From Blakeslea trispora (lineage: Eukaryota; Mucoromycota; Mucoromycetes; Mucorales; Choanephoraceae), in contig JAIWNE010000018.1 of the NCBI GenBank assembly GCA_025331445.1, positions 1 to 64,000 on the forward strand: a stretch of DNA of 64,000 bases, written 5' to 3'. The notes under the pieces are model-generated. The model did no database searches, was not told the origin of the DNA, and worked only from the letters and a program-made list of their open reading frames with translations. The position numbers were made by a program, and so were the translations under genes. Positions 33,296 through 45,476 of the stretch are shown here, one piece after another (the stretch's first letter is position 1; every line of letters starts with the position of its first letter).

Positions 33296-33361
33296 ATGTT
33301 TGAAATAGAAGAGAAACAAAATTGTTTTTTATGCAAAAAAAAAAAAATGAGTTTTATTTAT

Positions 33362-36060
33362 TTACAAAATAGCATGTTGAGCATAGAGTAAAGAACGAAT
33401 CTTGTAATAATCCACAGATAAGGCACCTTCCACAAGTAATTGACCTGTGCCAGTCTAAGAGAAATACATAAGCCATCCATTCTCTCGTTTATTGTTTTGC
33501 TTACCTTTCGAACAGCCACTTGATCATTACAGACCAAGATACCTTCTCCTTTAAATTCAGCTTGAATCCCTTCTGCCTGTAATATCTTTCTAAACTCAGA
33601 TAGACGTACATCACCTACAAACACAGAAGGTTCCCAAGCAACCGGTTCTTCTGCTGAGGCTATATCGAGTGAAGGTGTAGTAGAATCATCTGGAAAATGA
33701 ATACGACCGACCACACGCGCTAATTCATAATCATCCAACTTTGCAATGTTTAGATAGAATCCTCATCTGATTCGTTCTTTAAGCTTACCTTGGAGAATCG
33801 AAGTGAACTGACGAGACTGTCTGTTAGTTTGACACGATAGATATTGGTGGCAGCAGACACATTTAGTACTTCACCCACAGAAGGTGTAAAGATTTCTTTG
33901 GTAAAATGATCAATACTTGCAAACGTATTCACTAAATCCTCTGTTGAACTATCTGAACCATGGACTACAATCTAATAAAAGAAGGTAAATTCAATAGGAC
34001 TAATAAAACAGAGTAAACCAATATTGAACTTTACTAGTTTTCTCGGAGCAATTTGTGGTAAAATCGTCTTCATGGATCGACCATCCGATAGACCTTCAAG
34101 ATCGACATAGCGTAAAAGACAGGCAATCTGTAACTGTTGGTTACTCGAGGTATATTTGGTAGGTGTTTCATCTCTTCCAGGTAAAAGAGGTTCATCTGTA
34201 TCCATCATCATATCCTTTATTTTTGGGATAGTGTAAGTTTCTTCTTTTTGTTTAATAGCTATTCACACTTACATCTTCTTTACTGAAATTAGCTCCTTCT
34301 CCTAAACTCTTCTTTTCTTGTTCAATACGCTCAAAATCAGACGCCTTCATATAATGCTCCACTTGAATTGCTTCACCATAATCATCAATCTTCTTTCGCT
34401 TCTCGAGATAAGGGAACATGCGATAACTCTGAGCCTGTTTGAAGAAACCACCGGATTTGCCTGCATCCTTCACATAGAGATCAAACTGCTTTGTCAACAG
34501 ATCCTCCATATTCTCATCTTCATCTAGATCTGATGAATCCGATTCATCTTCTTCTACAATCGTCTTACTACGCGCAATCATGGCTGCCTGGGCCGCATCC
34601 CGTTCTGCCTTGGCTCGTTGTGCTGCCTCAAACTCAGCTAGTTCAGCCCCTTCCAAAGGCACACGCTGATAGACCGTCAAATCCAGTTGTGTCTCATACT
34701 CGATGGCAGGCTGAACAGGTAATTTGCGCTTCATCAGCTTCAGATCAGGTATCGGTGCCTGTTGAGACCAATCATCATAGAGGCGACGGGCCAGAGAACC
34801 AGGACTGGATCGATCAGTCAAGATGAGGGTGTTTCGAGTTGGGTTGCGTGTCATCCATTGAACAAACAGTTCTCGGGCAAATCCTGTCTCGAGTGAATGA
34901 TGACTGGCAATCACTACTTTAGGACCTGGATGAGACTCGAGATCTTCCATCTTGTGGCATAGTCTGAGGTATTTGAATTCGTAAGGGTTTTCTCTTGTCT
35001 GAGAGAAATGTTTCGTGAATTCTTCACCCATCCATTCCAACATACTTTTGGCGAAATGAGCTGTGTGGTAACTGGTGTTGGATAGCATGATAAGAGGATA
35101 GCTGAGTTGATGTTGTGTCCAGTATTGATCTAGCAGATAAGAGAGTTCAAGGACACGAGCAGATGAATCTGTAGGCATCAAGACAGAACCACCTTGTTTC
35201 AATGAAGCCAACATGGTATCTATTCCAATAGAACGAGTTAAAGAAAAAGAGATGAATGAGGGCACAACTTATTTACCAAACATGGCTTGATATCGATCTT
35301 TTCTAGCCGGATGAACAACTTGGGAATTATAGGCATCGGTAATCAAGAGGGAAGGACGAACGAGGGCATCCAACACAACTCCACCTGAATGTAAGACAGT
35401 GCCATCCAAATGATGTTCCTTTCGATGATTGAAATCCACTGCATATACAATTTCTTCTGTATCCTGACGAATCTTCCAGATCGTACCACCAATGGTATGC
35501 GCTGCTGCATAAGCTGTGATGGTAATGCCTTGACATTTACCTATGAGACTATCAGAAAGAAGTCTTAATTTTGTTTCTTGTCAGATTCTACCTGTTAGTG
35601 AAAAAGGTTGTGAATATCGGAGAGGTGTGATTTTATCAAATGCATTGTCTACGTCTTCAAGGCTGAATGTGTCGAATGCCATCTCGTTTGTCTTGGACTG
35701 ATACATGTCGTACATGCACATCTTGCCCATGTTGGCTACCGGAATGGTTGAATAGACTGGACAGGTCATGCCTAGATGACTTCGAGCATAAGGATAGGCA
35801 CCTAAATGAGCCAGATCAGCATGAGAAATAACAACAGCATCAATCTGTTTGGCTACTCTAATTAATCATGAGAAAACGCGTTTGAAGATATAGACACTAT
35901 CTGAATATTACTTTTTTAGATTAACTAGATCGTCCAGTTGAAACGAATCAGACCAACCACAATCAAGCAAAATCTTAACTTCATCAATTTCTAATAGATA
36001 ACAGAGAGGATCTTCATTTTTTGCACCTGAAATAGGTGTAAATTTGATATAACTTGTCAT
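33362..36060 (-). CDS. CFT2: Cleavage and polyadenylation factor CFT2/CPSF100
   Basis: Eight exons in phase (35912-36060, 35592-35857, 35277-35540, 34273-35219, 34035-34214, 33789-33971, 33505-33738, 33362-33454) give 771 aa, near human CPSF100 (782). The start is the classic [13 protein letters not shown], followed by [18 protein letters not shown]. The metallo-beta-lactamase motif 2 is degenerate ([17 protein letters not shown] instead of HxHxDH), as expected for this catalytically inactive partner of CPSF73/Ysh1. The beta-CASP part includes [30 protein letters not shown] and [16 protein letters not shown]. An acidic stretch ([18 protein letters not shown]) precedes the C-terminal domain, which ends [19 protein letters not shown]. 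It acts in nuclear pre-mRNA 3'-end processing. Confidence 0.96.
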
Positions 36061-36144
36061 AAAGAGTAAGAAAAAAAAATCAACTACAAAATAAAGAAAA
36101 TACAAAAAAAGGCGGAGAATGAAATCGAGTTTTTTATGTTTATT

Positions 36145-37623
36145 TTAATCTCGAAGATTTCGTGTAGCATGATTTGAGGAATGCATAGGAATCATTTGGT
36201 ATTGCATTGTATCTGATTTTTTCTTGGATAATTTATAGTAGTTGTAGGCAATAATACCTATAATAGACACACATAGACTATAGAGAGAGAATAAGAACAG
36301 AGTCTATGTATGTATGTATGTATGTATGTATGTATGTGCTATCATTTACCCTAATACGTTTTTGGAGGTCAAAACATCACCATAAATCATGACAGATAAC
36401 ATAATCACCACAATTTCTTTACTAATACCAGCTACACTTAGAGTGACTGTATTTGTGTTTTTGATCAAATAAAGTTCAGCTAAAGTCATGGCAAAGGCTA
36501 AACAAGAGGTCAATACATTGATCTACTGAAGCACAGGTCTATCTTATACCTAAAAAGCCACCGATCGACATCAATCCCAAGGACTCCAAGATATGAGAAA
36601 GTGTATCGAAATGCTTTGAGTGTTGAAACTGCTCTAATGGATGTTCAAATATCAAACTCAGTGTCAACATGGTAATAAACATGACTGGACTAAGGTAATA
36701 CAACGTGGCAATCGGATTATTGATGCCCATGTTCTCATACTGAAGCAACAGTTGAGTCATGCTCCATCTGAGGCCAGAGACAATAGAGGCTGTCAAGACA
36801 AGCGAAAAACCAAGGGCATCATATTTCGTTTCTCCTTCGACTGTCAAGATCACACCGGTTACCATGACAACAATGATAGCCACCAATAGGAACCGAGGCT
36901 TTTCAAATCCAAATAAAAAAGAAAACAGCAAAACCCAGATAGGTGTACTGGATTTCACCATGGTATAGAATGAAAGTGTAATATAGACAAGAGATGCATT
37001 AGAGCAACAGATTTCAACGGCTGCAGCTATCCCACAAGGTACCTATTGAATAGAGTAAGTATACATATGCGGAACATAACATCATCACTTGCCACACTAA
37101 AGAGATAATCATGTAAAGATATCTTGACTGTATTACTTTTCCATCGTGTGCCTCCTAACCACATCATACAGGTGGTGATGACAGCATGAAGACCTGCATG
37201 AATAGCACTGACCAACAAGGGGAAATTGAAGTTGAAACGATCTCGACCCATCAGATTCTTATTGTAAAGTGAAAGGGATGTTGAAAAGGCATACCAGATC
37301 AAGATGTAGGATAGATTCTTGATGGTGTTTTCATGTTTGGTAATATATTGAGAGGCAACATCCGATTTGGGATTGGCGATCTGGATGGAGATGCTACCTT
37401 TCTCAGGTAATGGTGGTATAGGTAATAGGCTGCGATGATGTGAATTAGGGTCTGAGGCGGGTATAGTGACAGGTAAGGAACCTCTGCGACTATGATGTTG
37501 TTTTTTAGGAACTGAGAAGGATGCAATCGACTGTGTTCTTTGGTGATTTTTCTTCTTTTGTGAGGTTTGTTTATTGACTCTTGTCACTGGTATTTCAGTT
37601 ATCGAGTCAGTCTCCATCGTCAT
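36145..37623 (-). CDS. TPT/SLC35C2-like transporter
   Basis: Four exons in phase (37093-37623, 36550-37042, 36350-36497, 36145-36277) give 434 aa. A basic, Ser-rich cytosolic N-terminus (~100 aa) precedes about ten helices (LSYILIWYAFSTSLSLYNKN, ASLVYITLSFYTMVKSSTPI, LLVAIIVVMVTGVILTVEGE, GLRWSMTQLLLQ). SLYNK and FYTMVKSS are hallmarks of the triose-phosphate/nucleotide-sugar transporter family; SLC35C2 is the nearest type, usually in Golgi membranes. The substrate is undetermined. The first intron is best read with a GC donor (GTG/GCAAGT at 37092); the only GT alternative in phase (AGT/GTGGCA) has a poor consensus. The third intron holds a (GTAT)n run at 36306-36338. Confidence 0.88.
36306..36338. 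repeat. (GTAT)n microsatellite in transporter intron 3
   Basis: About eight TGTA units inside the last intron of the TPT-family gene. Confidence 0.85.
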
Positions 37624-38142
37624 CAGTTTGAAAATTTAAAAAAAAAAAATAAAGGGGACACAGTTTCTCTTTCTCTTGCCCTTTTTGGATAGAATGCTGT
37701 GCCCACTTTATTTGGATGTTTTTTTAAAACCATTTATTTCTTGGAAAAAGTCCAACACCATGAAAAACAAGAGTACATATTCTGTTATAAGTGTGGATGG
37801 TTTCAGTAACCATACTCCATCAAAAGATTGAATGTCACTTTTGAAAACCACCTCGAATTCTTCACTCTGCCCCCCACCTTCTACTCTTCCGTTTATTTAA
37901 CAGAAGACACTCACGACCATCTCTTCTTCTTCCTAGCTACTAAAATGGCTTTCCAATATCCCCTTTTTTTTTTTCTTGCTCCAGTCATTTCTAGAGATAG
38001 TATGTGTTGAGCGATTAAGCCCCTCTCTTTTTTTTTTATATAGTAAAGAAGTATGAATAGCATAATGTCAAAGTGTGACAGTCATGCAAAATTGAGAATT
38101 TCAAAAAAAAAAAAAAAATCGTGTTTTTTTTTGCTAAATACA
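37624..38142. other. Divergent promoter region
   Basis: About 520 bp between the TPT-transporter and WDR89-like start codons, with long A and T tracts immediately upstream of each. No gene is evident. Confidence 0.45.
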
Positions 38143-39319
38143 ATGTCAAGCAATATTCAAGTCGAAACTTGCACAGATCTCTTGCCTCCCTTTCAACTCA
38201 TCAAAGGCATCGAACTTGGTTATGATGATGCTTATGTGTTTGATGTCACAGCCAACTCGAGTTATGCCATCACTTCAGCTTCAGACAATTTTGTTCGACT
38301 CTATGACTTGAATACACTTCAACTGTCATTGACTATCCCGGCTCATAGCAACCGAATCTCGAAAATGAAACTCAAGTCAGATCAGTATCTATTTACTTCA
38401 AGTGAGGACGGTACTTTGAAACGTTGGGATTTGCGATCACCTCAGAATCCAGTTCAACAATTTCAGTGTAAGTTTAAAAGAAAAAAGAAAATTTTTTCGC
38501 TATCACTTATAGCACCATATTAGACAATAAGCCGATCACTGCATTTGATTTGAATTGCAATGATTCAATGGCTATTTTGGGTACTGAGTTCTCCTTTGAG
38601 ACACAATCTGCTGATTTAGCTTTCTTTGATACCCGTAACGCCAACCTGTTACATGCCTTTACCGACTCACACGGAGATGATGTGACCGAGGTAAGAACCA
38701 GTCTCTAGCTATCTTGAAAGCCTTTTTTTATTGACTAAATCTAGATCCAATGCCATCCTTCTTTACCTGCACAATTCTTGTCCTGCTCAACAGATGGCAT
38801 GATCAATAGCTATGATGTGACTGAATTTGACGAAGAAGAAGCCATGACTTCGGCCATCAATTCAGGTTCTTCCGTCAACAAGATAGGCTATTTTGGCCCC
38901 AATGCTGAATATCTCTTTTGTCTGACCCACATTGAGACCTTTTCGTTACACACTTTAGAGGGTGATTTGATTTGTGATTATGGCGATATTCGTTCGATCC
39001 AACTTGCCGAGATAGACTATGCTATTGACTGTAGCTATGATCCTTCAACACAGCGATTCTATCTTGTCACTGGTAATAACAGGTAACAGATCAGAAAAAA
39101 AAAGAAATGAGTGATGCCTTGTGTTGACAATCCTCTGTTACTAGTGGCACGATTGATTTCTTCCATGTCAATATTGGCCAATTACAACATTGCCAACAGT
39201 TAAAAGCACCTAATGGGCATTCCGATATTGTTCGGTCCTTGTATTGGAATCATCCAACACAGAGTATATTGACAGGTGGAGAAGATGGTAGATTATGTGC
39301 ATGGCAAGGACAATCATAA
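38143..39319 (+). CDS. WD40 protein, WDR89-like
   Basis: Four exons in phase (38143-38467, 38524-38690, 38745-39082, 39145-39319) encode 334 aa. WD repeats are visible as YVFDVTANSSYAITSASDNF, VRLYDLNTLQ, SEDGTLKRWDLRSP, FLSCSTDGMINSYDV and the final YWNHPTQSILTGGEDGRLCA, WQGQS, consistent with a seven-bladed propeller. The length and order of segments (AFFDTRNANLLHAFTDSHGD, DVTEIQCHP) resemble WDR89. The family's molecular role is poorly defined. The ATG used is the one after the A and T tracts; an upstream in-frame ATG at 38053 would add a poly-Lys stretch and is unlikely. Confidence 0.85.
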
Positions 39320-39518
39320 TTAAAAGTCCGTTCGCCACAAAGAAAAAAAAAGGGGGCACTTGCCTTTTTAAGCGCTAATGCGGATTATCAATCTTTATAA
39401 AAAGTAACTGCCTTGTGATTCGAGAACATCTTTTTTTTATTTATAGCTTTTTTCTTTTTTGGTTACTTTTTTTTTTTTCTCTCTTTTTTCTTCTTTTGTT
39501 TCCTTTGTTTCATCTTTC

Positions 39519-42500
39519 ATGTCTGATTTCTTTGGATCATTCAGAAAAAAGAAGAATACGCCAATATCACCGAGTCCGACTTCGCCTCGGGCCTCGTTCG
39601 ACTCTTCCTCCAGAAGAAGTCATGGTCCAAACGACGTCTTGACTGATGAACCTATGCCCAATAGTGATCAGCAAATTGAAGATCTCTTTGATCAGATGCT
39701 GAGTCGAAGAGGTCTAGACGAAGAAAAGAAAAAACCACTCAAGGCTTCTTTAGACTACAAGACGAAATGGGCCATGGTCGTGCAGGACCGTAAGGCGGAA
39801 CAAGTGGTTTCAGGCCGAAAGACAACCAGTGACCAAGTAGAGGACGAGTCAGCTCAGCCCTTGATTTCTGTCTTGTCTGACCTGGCAGGCGAAATGTGGA
39901 GTGCGACACGCGAATCCACAGCTCGCCATATGGACCGTCATTCCTATCGTCACAGTCAATTGGCTCCCATGCGACAGCCCGTACCTTCTTCAACGACGGT
40001 CAGTAATTCAGTTGCCTATGATGGTGTTTTACCGACCGATAAAAATTCACCTGAATTCTATATTCGAAAATTTATGGAAGCAGATTTAAGAGCAGTAACT
40101 CCCGCTTTAGCCGATAATTTGGCTGTCAGTTTAAGAACTCGACCATTAGAGTAAAGCAATGAAGAAGAAAAAAAGAGAGAAAGTGCAGAAAAATTCATCT
40201 TTTTTATTGTTATTTAGTTGGGTGATTCGGTTTACTGACTTGAAAGGTTTACGAGTTGTATCTCAAGGTCTTGGTGTATTAAACAAAAAGCCAGATTCTG
40301 AAAGGTAAAGAAATGCACACACACACACACCATTTGGATAATAGAGAATAACCAATCAAACTATAGAAAGGGACAAGCACTTGAATTAGAATATGGCTTG
40401 ATCAAATGTATCAAAGTCTTGATTAATGCAAGAGTAAGTTACACTCACTTTAGAATAGTTGTCAGTGGATTGAAATATCATTTCTTTTTTTTTTATTCTT
40501 AGTGGGGTGCCCGTGAAGCTATTTTGAATCCAGACTATATTCATTCAGTCGTCTTTTCGATTGGATGTCCCCAATGGCAAGCCAGAAAGACAATTTGTGA
40601 TATTCTGTTGTTTTTGTGTCACTGTGATGTACCATTGGGTCATAGCATTGTGATGCAAGGCTTTGAACTGTATAGACAACACCGTCAAGAATATGGTATA
40701 TTTGATGCTTGGATCAAGGATTTCGATCATGCCTTGGATGGCACCCATCGTGTGGGTCGATCCAACTCAATTGATGATTACCAAAAGCTCAATGTATTTG
40801 TTCCTCCTGACAGCCATCTAGTTGAATTCTGTGTAAGTAGATGATATATGTCTTTCAATTTATGACTAACTTCATTTTTATAGTTATCCAACTTGGGCTT
40901 AATCAATGCACTTGTCTATATTCCTACAGAAGTGAATGACCGAGTCTATCTACGTAGTCAACTCAAGATGTCAGGATTAGAGCGTATCTTTAGTAAGCTA
41001 GAAAAGCTGGATGATGCCTCTCTGTACGATCAAATGGCAAAGTACCGTCGAAGAGCAGAAAGTGATCTGGATGAAGCCTTTGGTGATGAGATATCCATGT
41101 ATACTGAAGTCTCACAGCCCAATGAACTGTTTGAATTGGTCCTGGATAGTCTCAACGATGCACCTCATGCCCATGACTTTTTATTACAGACCTTGAGAAG
41201 TATGTTGTTGATCAAAGGAAGTCCTGATAGAAAGTAAGTTTGAAGAGAAAAAGGGGGAGAGGAGAAAGTATCACTTACACAAGACATTGCTTAGAGCACA
41301 TTATCATCAAGCTATCAGTGAAATTGTATCGAATATTGTGATGGATCGAAGAGAAGGTCTGAGTGCAGAGGAACTTGGTACGTCTGCCTTTGGTATCTCG
41401 GTCAATAGCATGGTAGGAAGGTTCAATGAACTGGATCGTCTTCAAGAATTGGCTAGAACAGCCGAAGAAGACCGAGAGATGGCTCTTCGTTTAGGCGCTG
41501 AAAACAAGGCATTAAAGGACGAGATCCAGTCATTGAAGATAGCCTCTTATCAGGGAGAACAACGCAACTACAAGCTAGAAAACATTGCCTTACGTGCTTT
41601 ACAGAGTCAATCAAGCAAGACGATTGCTATGCTTCAAGAGCGCCTGAAAGAAAAGACAGATGATTTGGACGAGGTCTCGAGTATAGCCAGTAGCCCACCT
41701 TCTATTGTTGTGGGTGAACAGTGGAAACTATCAGGTAGAAGACCTGATAATACTCTGCCTCTTCCTTCCCTCTCAAAGAGCGCTGAACTAGCAAAAGCAA
41801 ACAAATCTCCTATACCCATTTCTCAAGAAGAACAAGATAAGTCTAACAATGACGGTATACCTCCACCACCACCTCCTCCTCCACCTCCTCCTCCACCACG
41901 TAAGTGATTGATCGAACGGAACAAATGTATTGATTCAATCAAGTTAATCAGAAGAGCTCATTTTTCTTTAAATATATAGCAATGACAGGCTCAGGCAGTG
42001 GTGCTCCTCCTCCTCCCCCACCACCTCCTCCACCACGTAAGTAAAATGGTACGACAAAAAAGTAATGACAGATCTTTGTTTTGACATTTTGATAAAAATA
42101 GCACCTGGAGGTCCCGGTGTTCCTCCCCCACCTCCCCCACCACCTCCACCTCCACCACGTAAGTGATTGAACAAATGTTTCTTTCTTTCTTTTTTACAAA
42201 TCCATGTTAATTCTCTATCACAGCACCTGGAGGCCCTGGCGCTCCACCGCCACCACCACCACCACCACCACGTAAGTCATAAATGAGCAAACAGTATATG
42301 TGATTATAATACTTATGTCAAGCCATAGCACCCGGAGGCCCTGGTGCTCCTCCACCTCCACCTCCACCTCCTCCACGTAAGTCATGCTTTTTATCGTTTT
42401 CAAACTTTGGATGACTGATGACCCTTATAGCTCCTGGTGGCCCTGGTGGTCCTCCTCCACCCCCTCCTCCACGTAAGTCCTACCTATTGTTTGAAATCTA

Positions 42501-44591
42501 GACATTGAATCACTGATGATCTTTATAGCTCCTGGCGGTCCCGGTGCTCCACCTCCACCTCCTCGTAAGACGGACACACTAAATGATTTTGTCGAGCAAG
42601 TTTAACTGAATTTTTTTTCTATAGCTCCTGGTGGTCCTATGCTTCCTCCTGTCCCTACTGGACCTGCACGCAAACAACTTCGTCATTATCCTCAAGTGAA
42701 GCTCAAGAACTTACAATGGCAAAAGTTGGATGCACGTGGTGTAGAAAAGACTGTATGGAAATTGGAAGATGTAGATGAAAACGAGATCGAAGATGAACTA
42801 GATAAGAATGGTGTATTTAATCAGATTGAAGAACTTTTCCCTGCCAAGGTCAACAATTTCTTTGAAAAGCGATTGAAAGCAAAGGTAGAAGAAAAGAAGG
42901 ATGCAGTCAAATTCCTTTCAAAGGAAAAGACGAGAAATATCAGTAAGTACTTTACTTTATGCCTGTCCTTTTTTTCTCTGACATGTCTCTGTCATTTTCA
43001 AGATTTGGCTGTATTGCCCAAGGTCAAGCAATACAATAGTTATGTTGAAGTGCGATTAGAAATCATGAAGGTCAATGATGAAGTCTGTACGGAAACTTTC
43101 TTGGGCAATTTGTTGGCATATATTCCTAGTAAGGATGATGATTTGAAGTTGATGGAGAAATATTTGAATGGCGATCCAGAAGCATGTGAAGAATTGGATT
43201 TCCCTGAACAGTTTACAATTGAGGTAACAAACATCACCCAGATCGTTTTTTGACTCTTTCTCTAAAACACATGCATAGATGTACAGAATGTACCGATATG
43301 AACCTCGAATTCAATTCATGCTTTTTAGAGTTCAATTCTGGGAAAAGTTTGAGCAGCTACAGAAAGTAAAGTGAATCATAACAAAATATACGGAAATGCT
43401 TATAAATTATTAGAATATGACGATTGTCCTCCAAGTGTCTGATGTGTTGAAAAACTCGAAACATTTGAAGAGTCTTTTATGTGTAAGTGAGCCATTCCAG
43501 ATCAATAGAATGGATAAGTAACATCACTCCCTGTAGCTCATTTTAGTACTTGGTAATTTCATGAATGCATCTAGTCTTCAAGGTGGTGCTTTCGGTATGC
43601 GTATTTCAAGTATCAATAAGGTATTGAAAGAAAGTAGACAAAGAGAAGCAGTTGGTAACATTTTATTGTAGTTGGTGGATACAAAAGCATCCAACATCTC
43701 ATCACTGACTCTGCTCCATGTCGTTACCGGTGTTGTACGTCGTCAATTTCCTCAACTGATGGGCTTCTTGGAAGATTTGAAAGAAATTGAACAAGCAGCT
43801 CGTGTGACAGCTAGTATGAACGACATGATTCAGCAGTACACTGAGATGAGAAAGGGCCTCAAGGATTTAGATAACGAACTAGAGACTCAATGGAAAGAGG
43901 CAGAGATTAATGAGGATGAGGACAAGTTCCGTAGTGTGATGACAACCTACAAAGAAGAAGCTTCAGTACGCTTCCAAGATCTTCAAGCGCTTTATATCAA
44001 CATGGATGCAGCCTGGAAAGATGTGATGGTGTATTATGGTGAGAATCCAAAGGTGATGCGTCCTGATGATTTCTTTGGCACTTTCTCTCGATTTGTTGTC
44101 ACTTGGAAGGTAAATAAACAATATTAACAAAGAGGAAAAAACTCATCACATTTGTTTTTGTAGGCTGCAAGTCTTGCTGAAGAAAAGATGGCCATGAAAC
44201 AAGAGCGCGAAGAGAAGAGAAAGCGTGAAGAAGAAGAAAGAAAGGAGCGTGCAAGATTAAAGAAAGAAAAGGCAGAGGCTGCCCTCAAAGCCAAAAGAGG
44301 TTCAGTTCAAGGCATCAATACAGGTAAGAAAAAAAAAAAGAGAAAAAATGGGGATTAAAAACAAAAGCTCACGTTTTGTTTTTATCAGATGCTGATGGCA
44401 AGGGCGAAAATGATCGTTGTATGATGGATAACTTGTTGGAGCAACTAAGAACAGGAGAAGTTGAAGTGCGCACAACCAGTAGACGTAGTCGAAGAAATAA
44501 GGAACGCAAAGAAGAGGATAAAGCAGAAGGTGTCTTATCTGCTGCAGACTTATTAAAGAGTCTTGCAGCTGAAGAAGAGACAAGCAACTAG
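39519..44591 (+). CDS. Diaphanous-type formin (Bni1/SepA class)
   Basis: Twenty exons join in phase to give 1312 aa. Exons 1-6 (39519-40150, 40218-40304, 40367-40433, 40503-40832, 40884-41233, 41295-41899) hold the GTPase-binding/FH3 region (SPEFYIRKFMEADLRAVTPA, GLVALL-like repeats, LINALVYIPTEVNDRVYLRS) and a coiled coil (LRLGAENKALKDEIQSLKIA). FH1 begins at the end of exon 6 and runs through six proline mini-exons. FH2 follows (from 42625: LKNLQWQKLDARGV, LVLGNFMNASSLQGGAFGMR, TLLHVVTGVVRRQFP; remaining exons 43003-43223, 43279-43365, 43414-43482, 43537-43620, 43672-44109, 44164-44323, 44389-44591). The C-terminus has a basic coiled stretch and a DAD-like segment (MDNLLEQLRTGE, RRSRRNKERK). 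Formins nucleate actin cables at hyphal tips and septa under Rho control. Phases check throughout; only exact FH1 inclusion in mRNA is uncertain. Confidence 0.93.
41980..42564 (+). repeat. Array of six proline mini-exons in the formin FH1 domain
   Basis: The mini-exons are 41980-42036 (57 nt), 42102-42158 (57), 42224-42271 (48), 42329-42376 (48), 42431-42472 (42) and 42529-42564 (36). Introns of 54-80 nt separate them. Every exon is phase 1-1 and a multiple of three. Five of the six open with the motif (C)CA/CT-CCT-GGN-GGN-CCN-GGN (PGGPG[AVG]) followed by 4-10 prolines and end CCxC/GTAAG; the first instead opens MTGSGSGA. Exon 42625 starts with the same PGGP motif and leads into FH2. This is a tandem exon duplication series. 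Confidence 0.9.
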
Positions 44592-45476
44592 AAAGGAAAT
44601 GTCTGTAAAATATACTCAAAATAACTTACTATCAATTAATAAACTAATAACATAAAGGAACATGAGAGTAGAAGCACTCCCATTTTACCCTGATTTCTGA
44701 AACTTATTCTCACTTTTTTTTTTGTCTTATTTAGCCAGTTTTCTTTGCAACATTACCTTTCGCAATTCTTCTCTTAAGCCTATTCAATAAAGATAGAGAG
44801 CACAACTTGAAAGAAAAAAAACTGCAGATGTGCTTAATTAGGCCAACACATACTAGTGATAACAAATAGCATAAGCGCATACTCTTCCAAGTAACCTTTC
44901 CCATTTATGAAGAAGTATTAAATTGCTCTTAAGAGAATACACATATGCATGCAATCTATCCTGGCGGAGTGGTTGTACCATTGCTTGGCAAATTTCTATC
45001 CACAACATCCAAATTACAGTCATACGTCAAACTTCTAAAAAAGCGTGCTTTTCTTTTTTCAAATATATATATCAAATACTATCAACAAGATGTAGCTGTA
45101 ACAGTATGCCTCCACTTTCAACATTGGACTAAGAGTTTTGTGACAATCATCAAAATGAGAGCAGAAACATTGTATCAGGGAAGATTTACAAATAGACAGA
45201 AAATATCAACATAGTGTCACCAAATTTAATGTAACTTACTCATTTGAGACTTGTAAGTTCAAACACAGATGGCAGTGTTCAGACTTATGTCGTACGCATC
45301 AATTAAAAGAAGCAATTTGTATTGTTTGCAATAGTGTCGTGAGCGCATAAAAAATACCTTGTATCACACTAAATAAGATAGCTAATTTACTTTGCGTAAA
45401 ACAATCAAGAGCTTCCGTTTAGTTCTTTCTCTACTTATTTTCTTCCTTCCTCTCTCTTTTTTTTTTTCCTAAATAT
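44592..45476. other. Intergenic
   Basis: About 880 bp between the formin and KCH genes. Open frames here (for example 44945-45214) lack codon character and family signals. A CT-rich and T-rich tract lies just before the KCH start. Confidence 0.45.

Noticed and set aside
38053..38142. Upstream ATG extending the WDR89-like protein
   Set aside because: It adds a poly-Lys and poly-Phe stretch encoded by homopolymers that look like 5' UTR.
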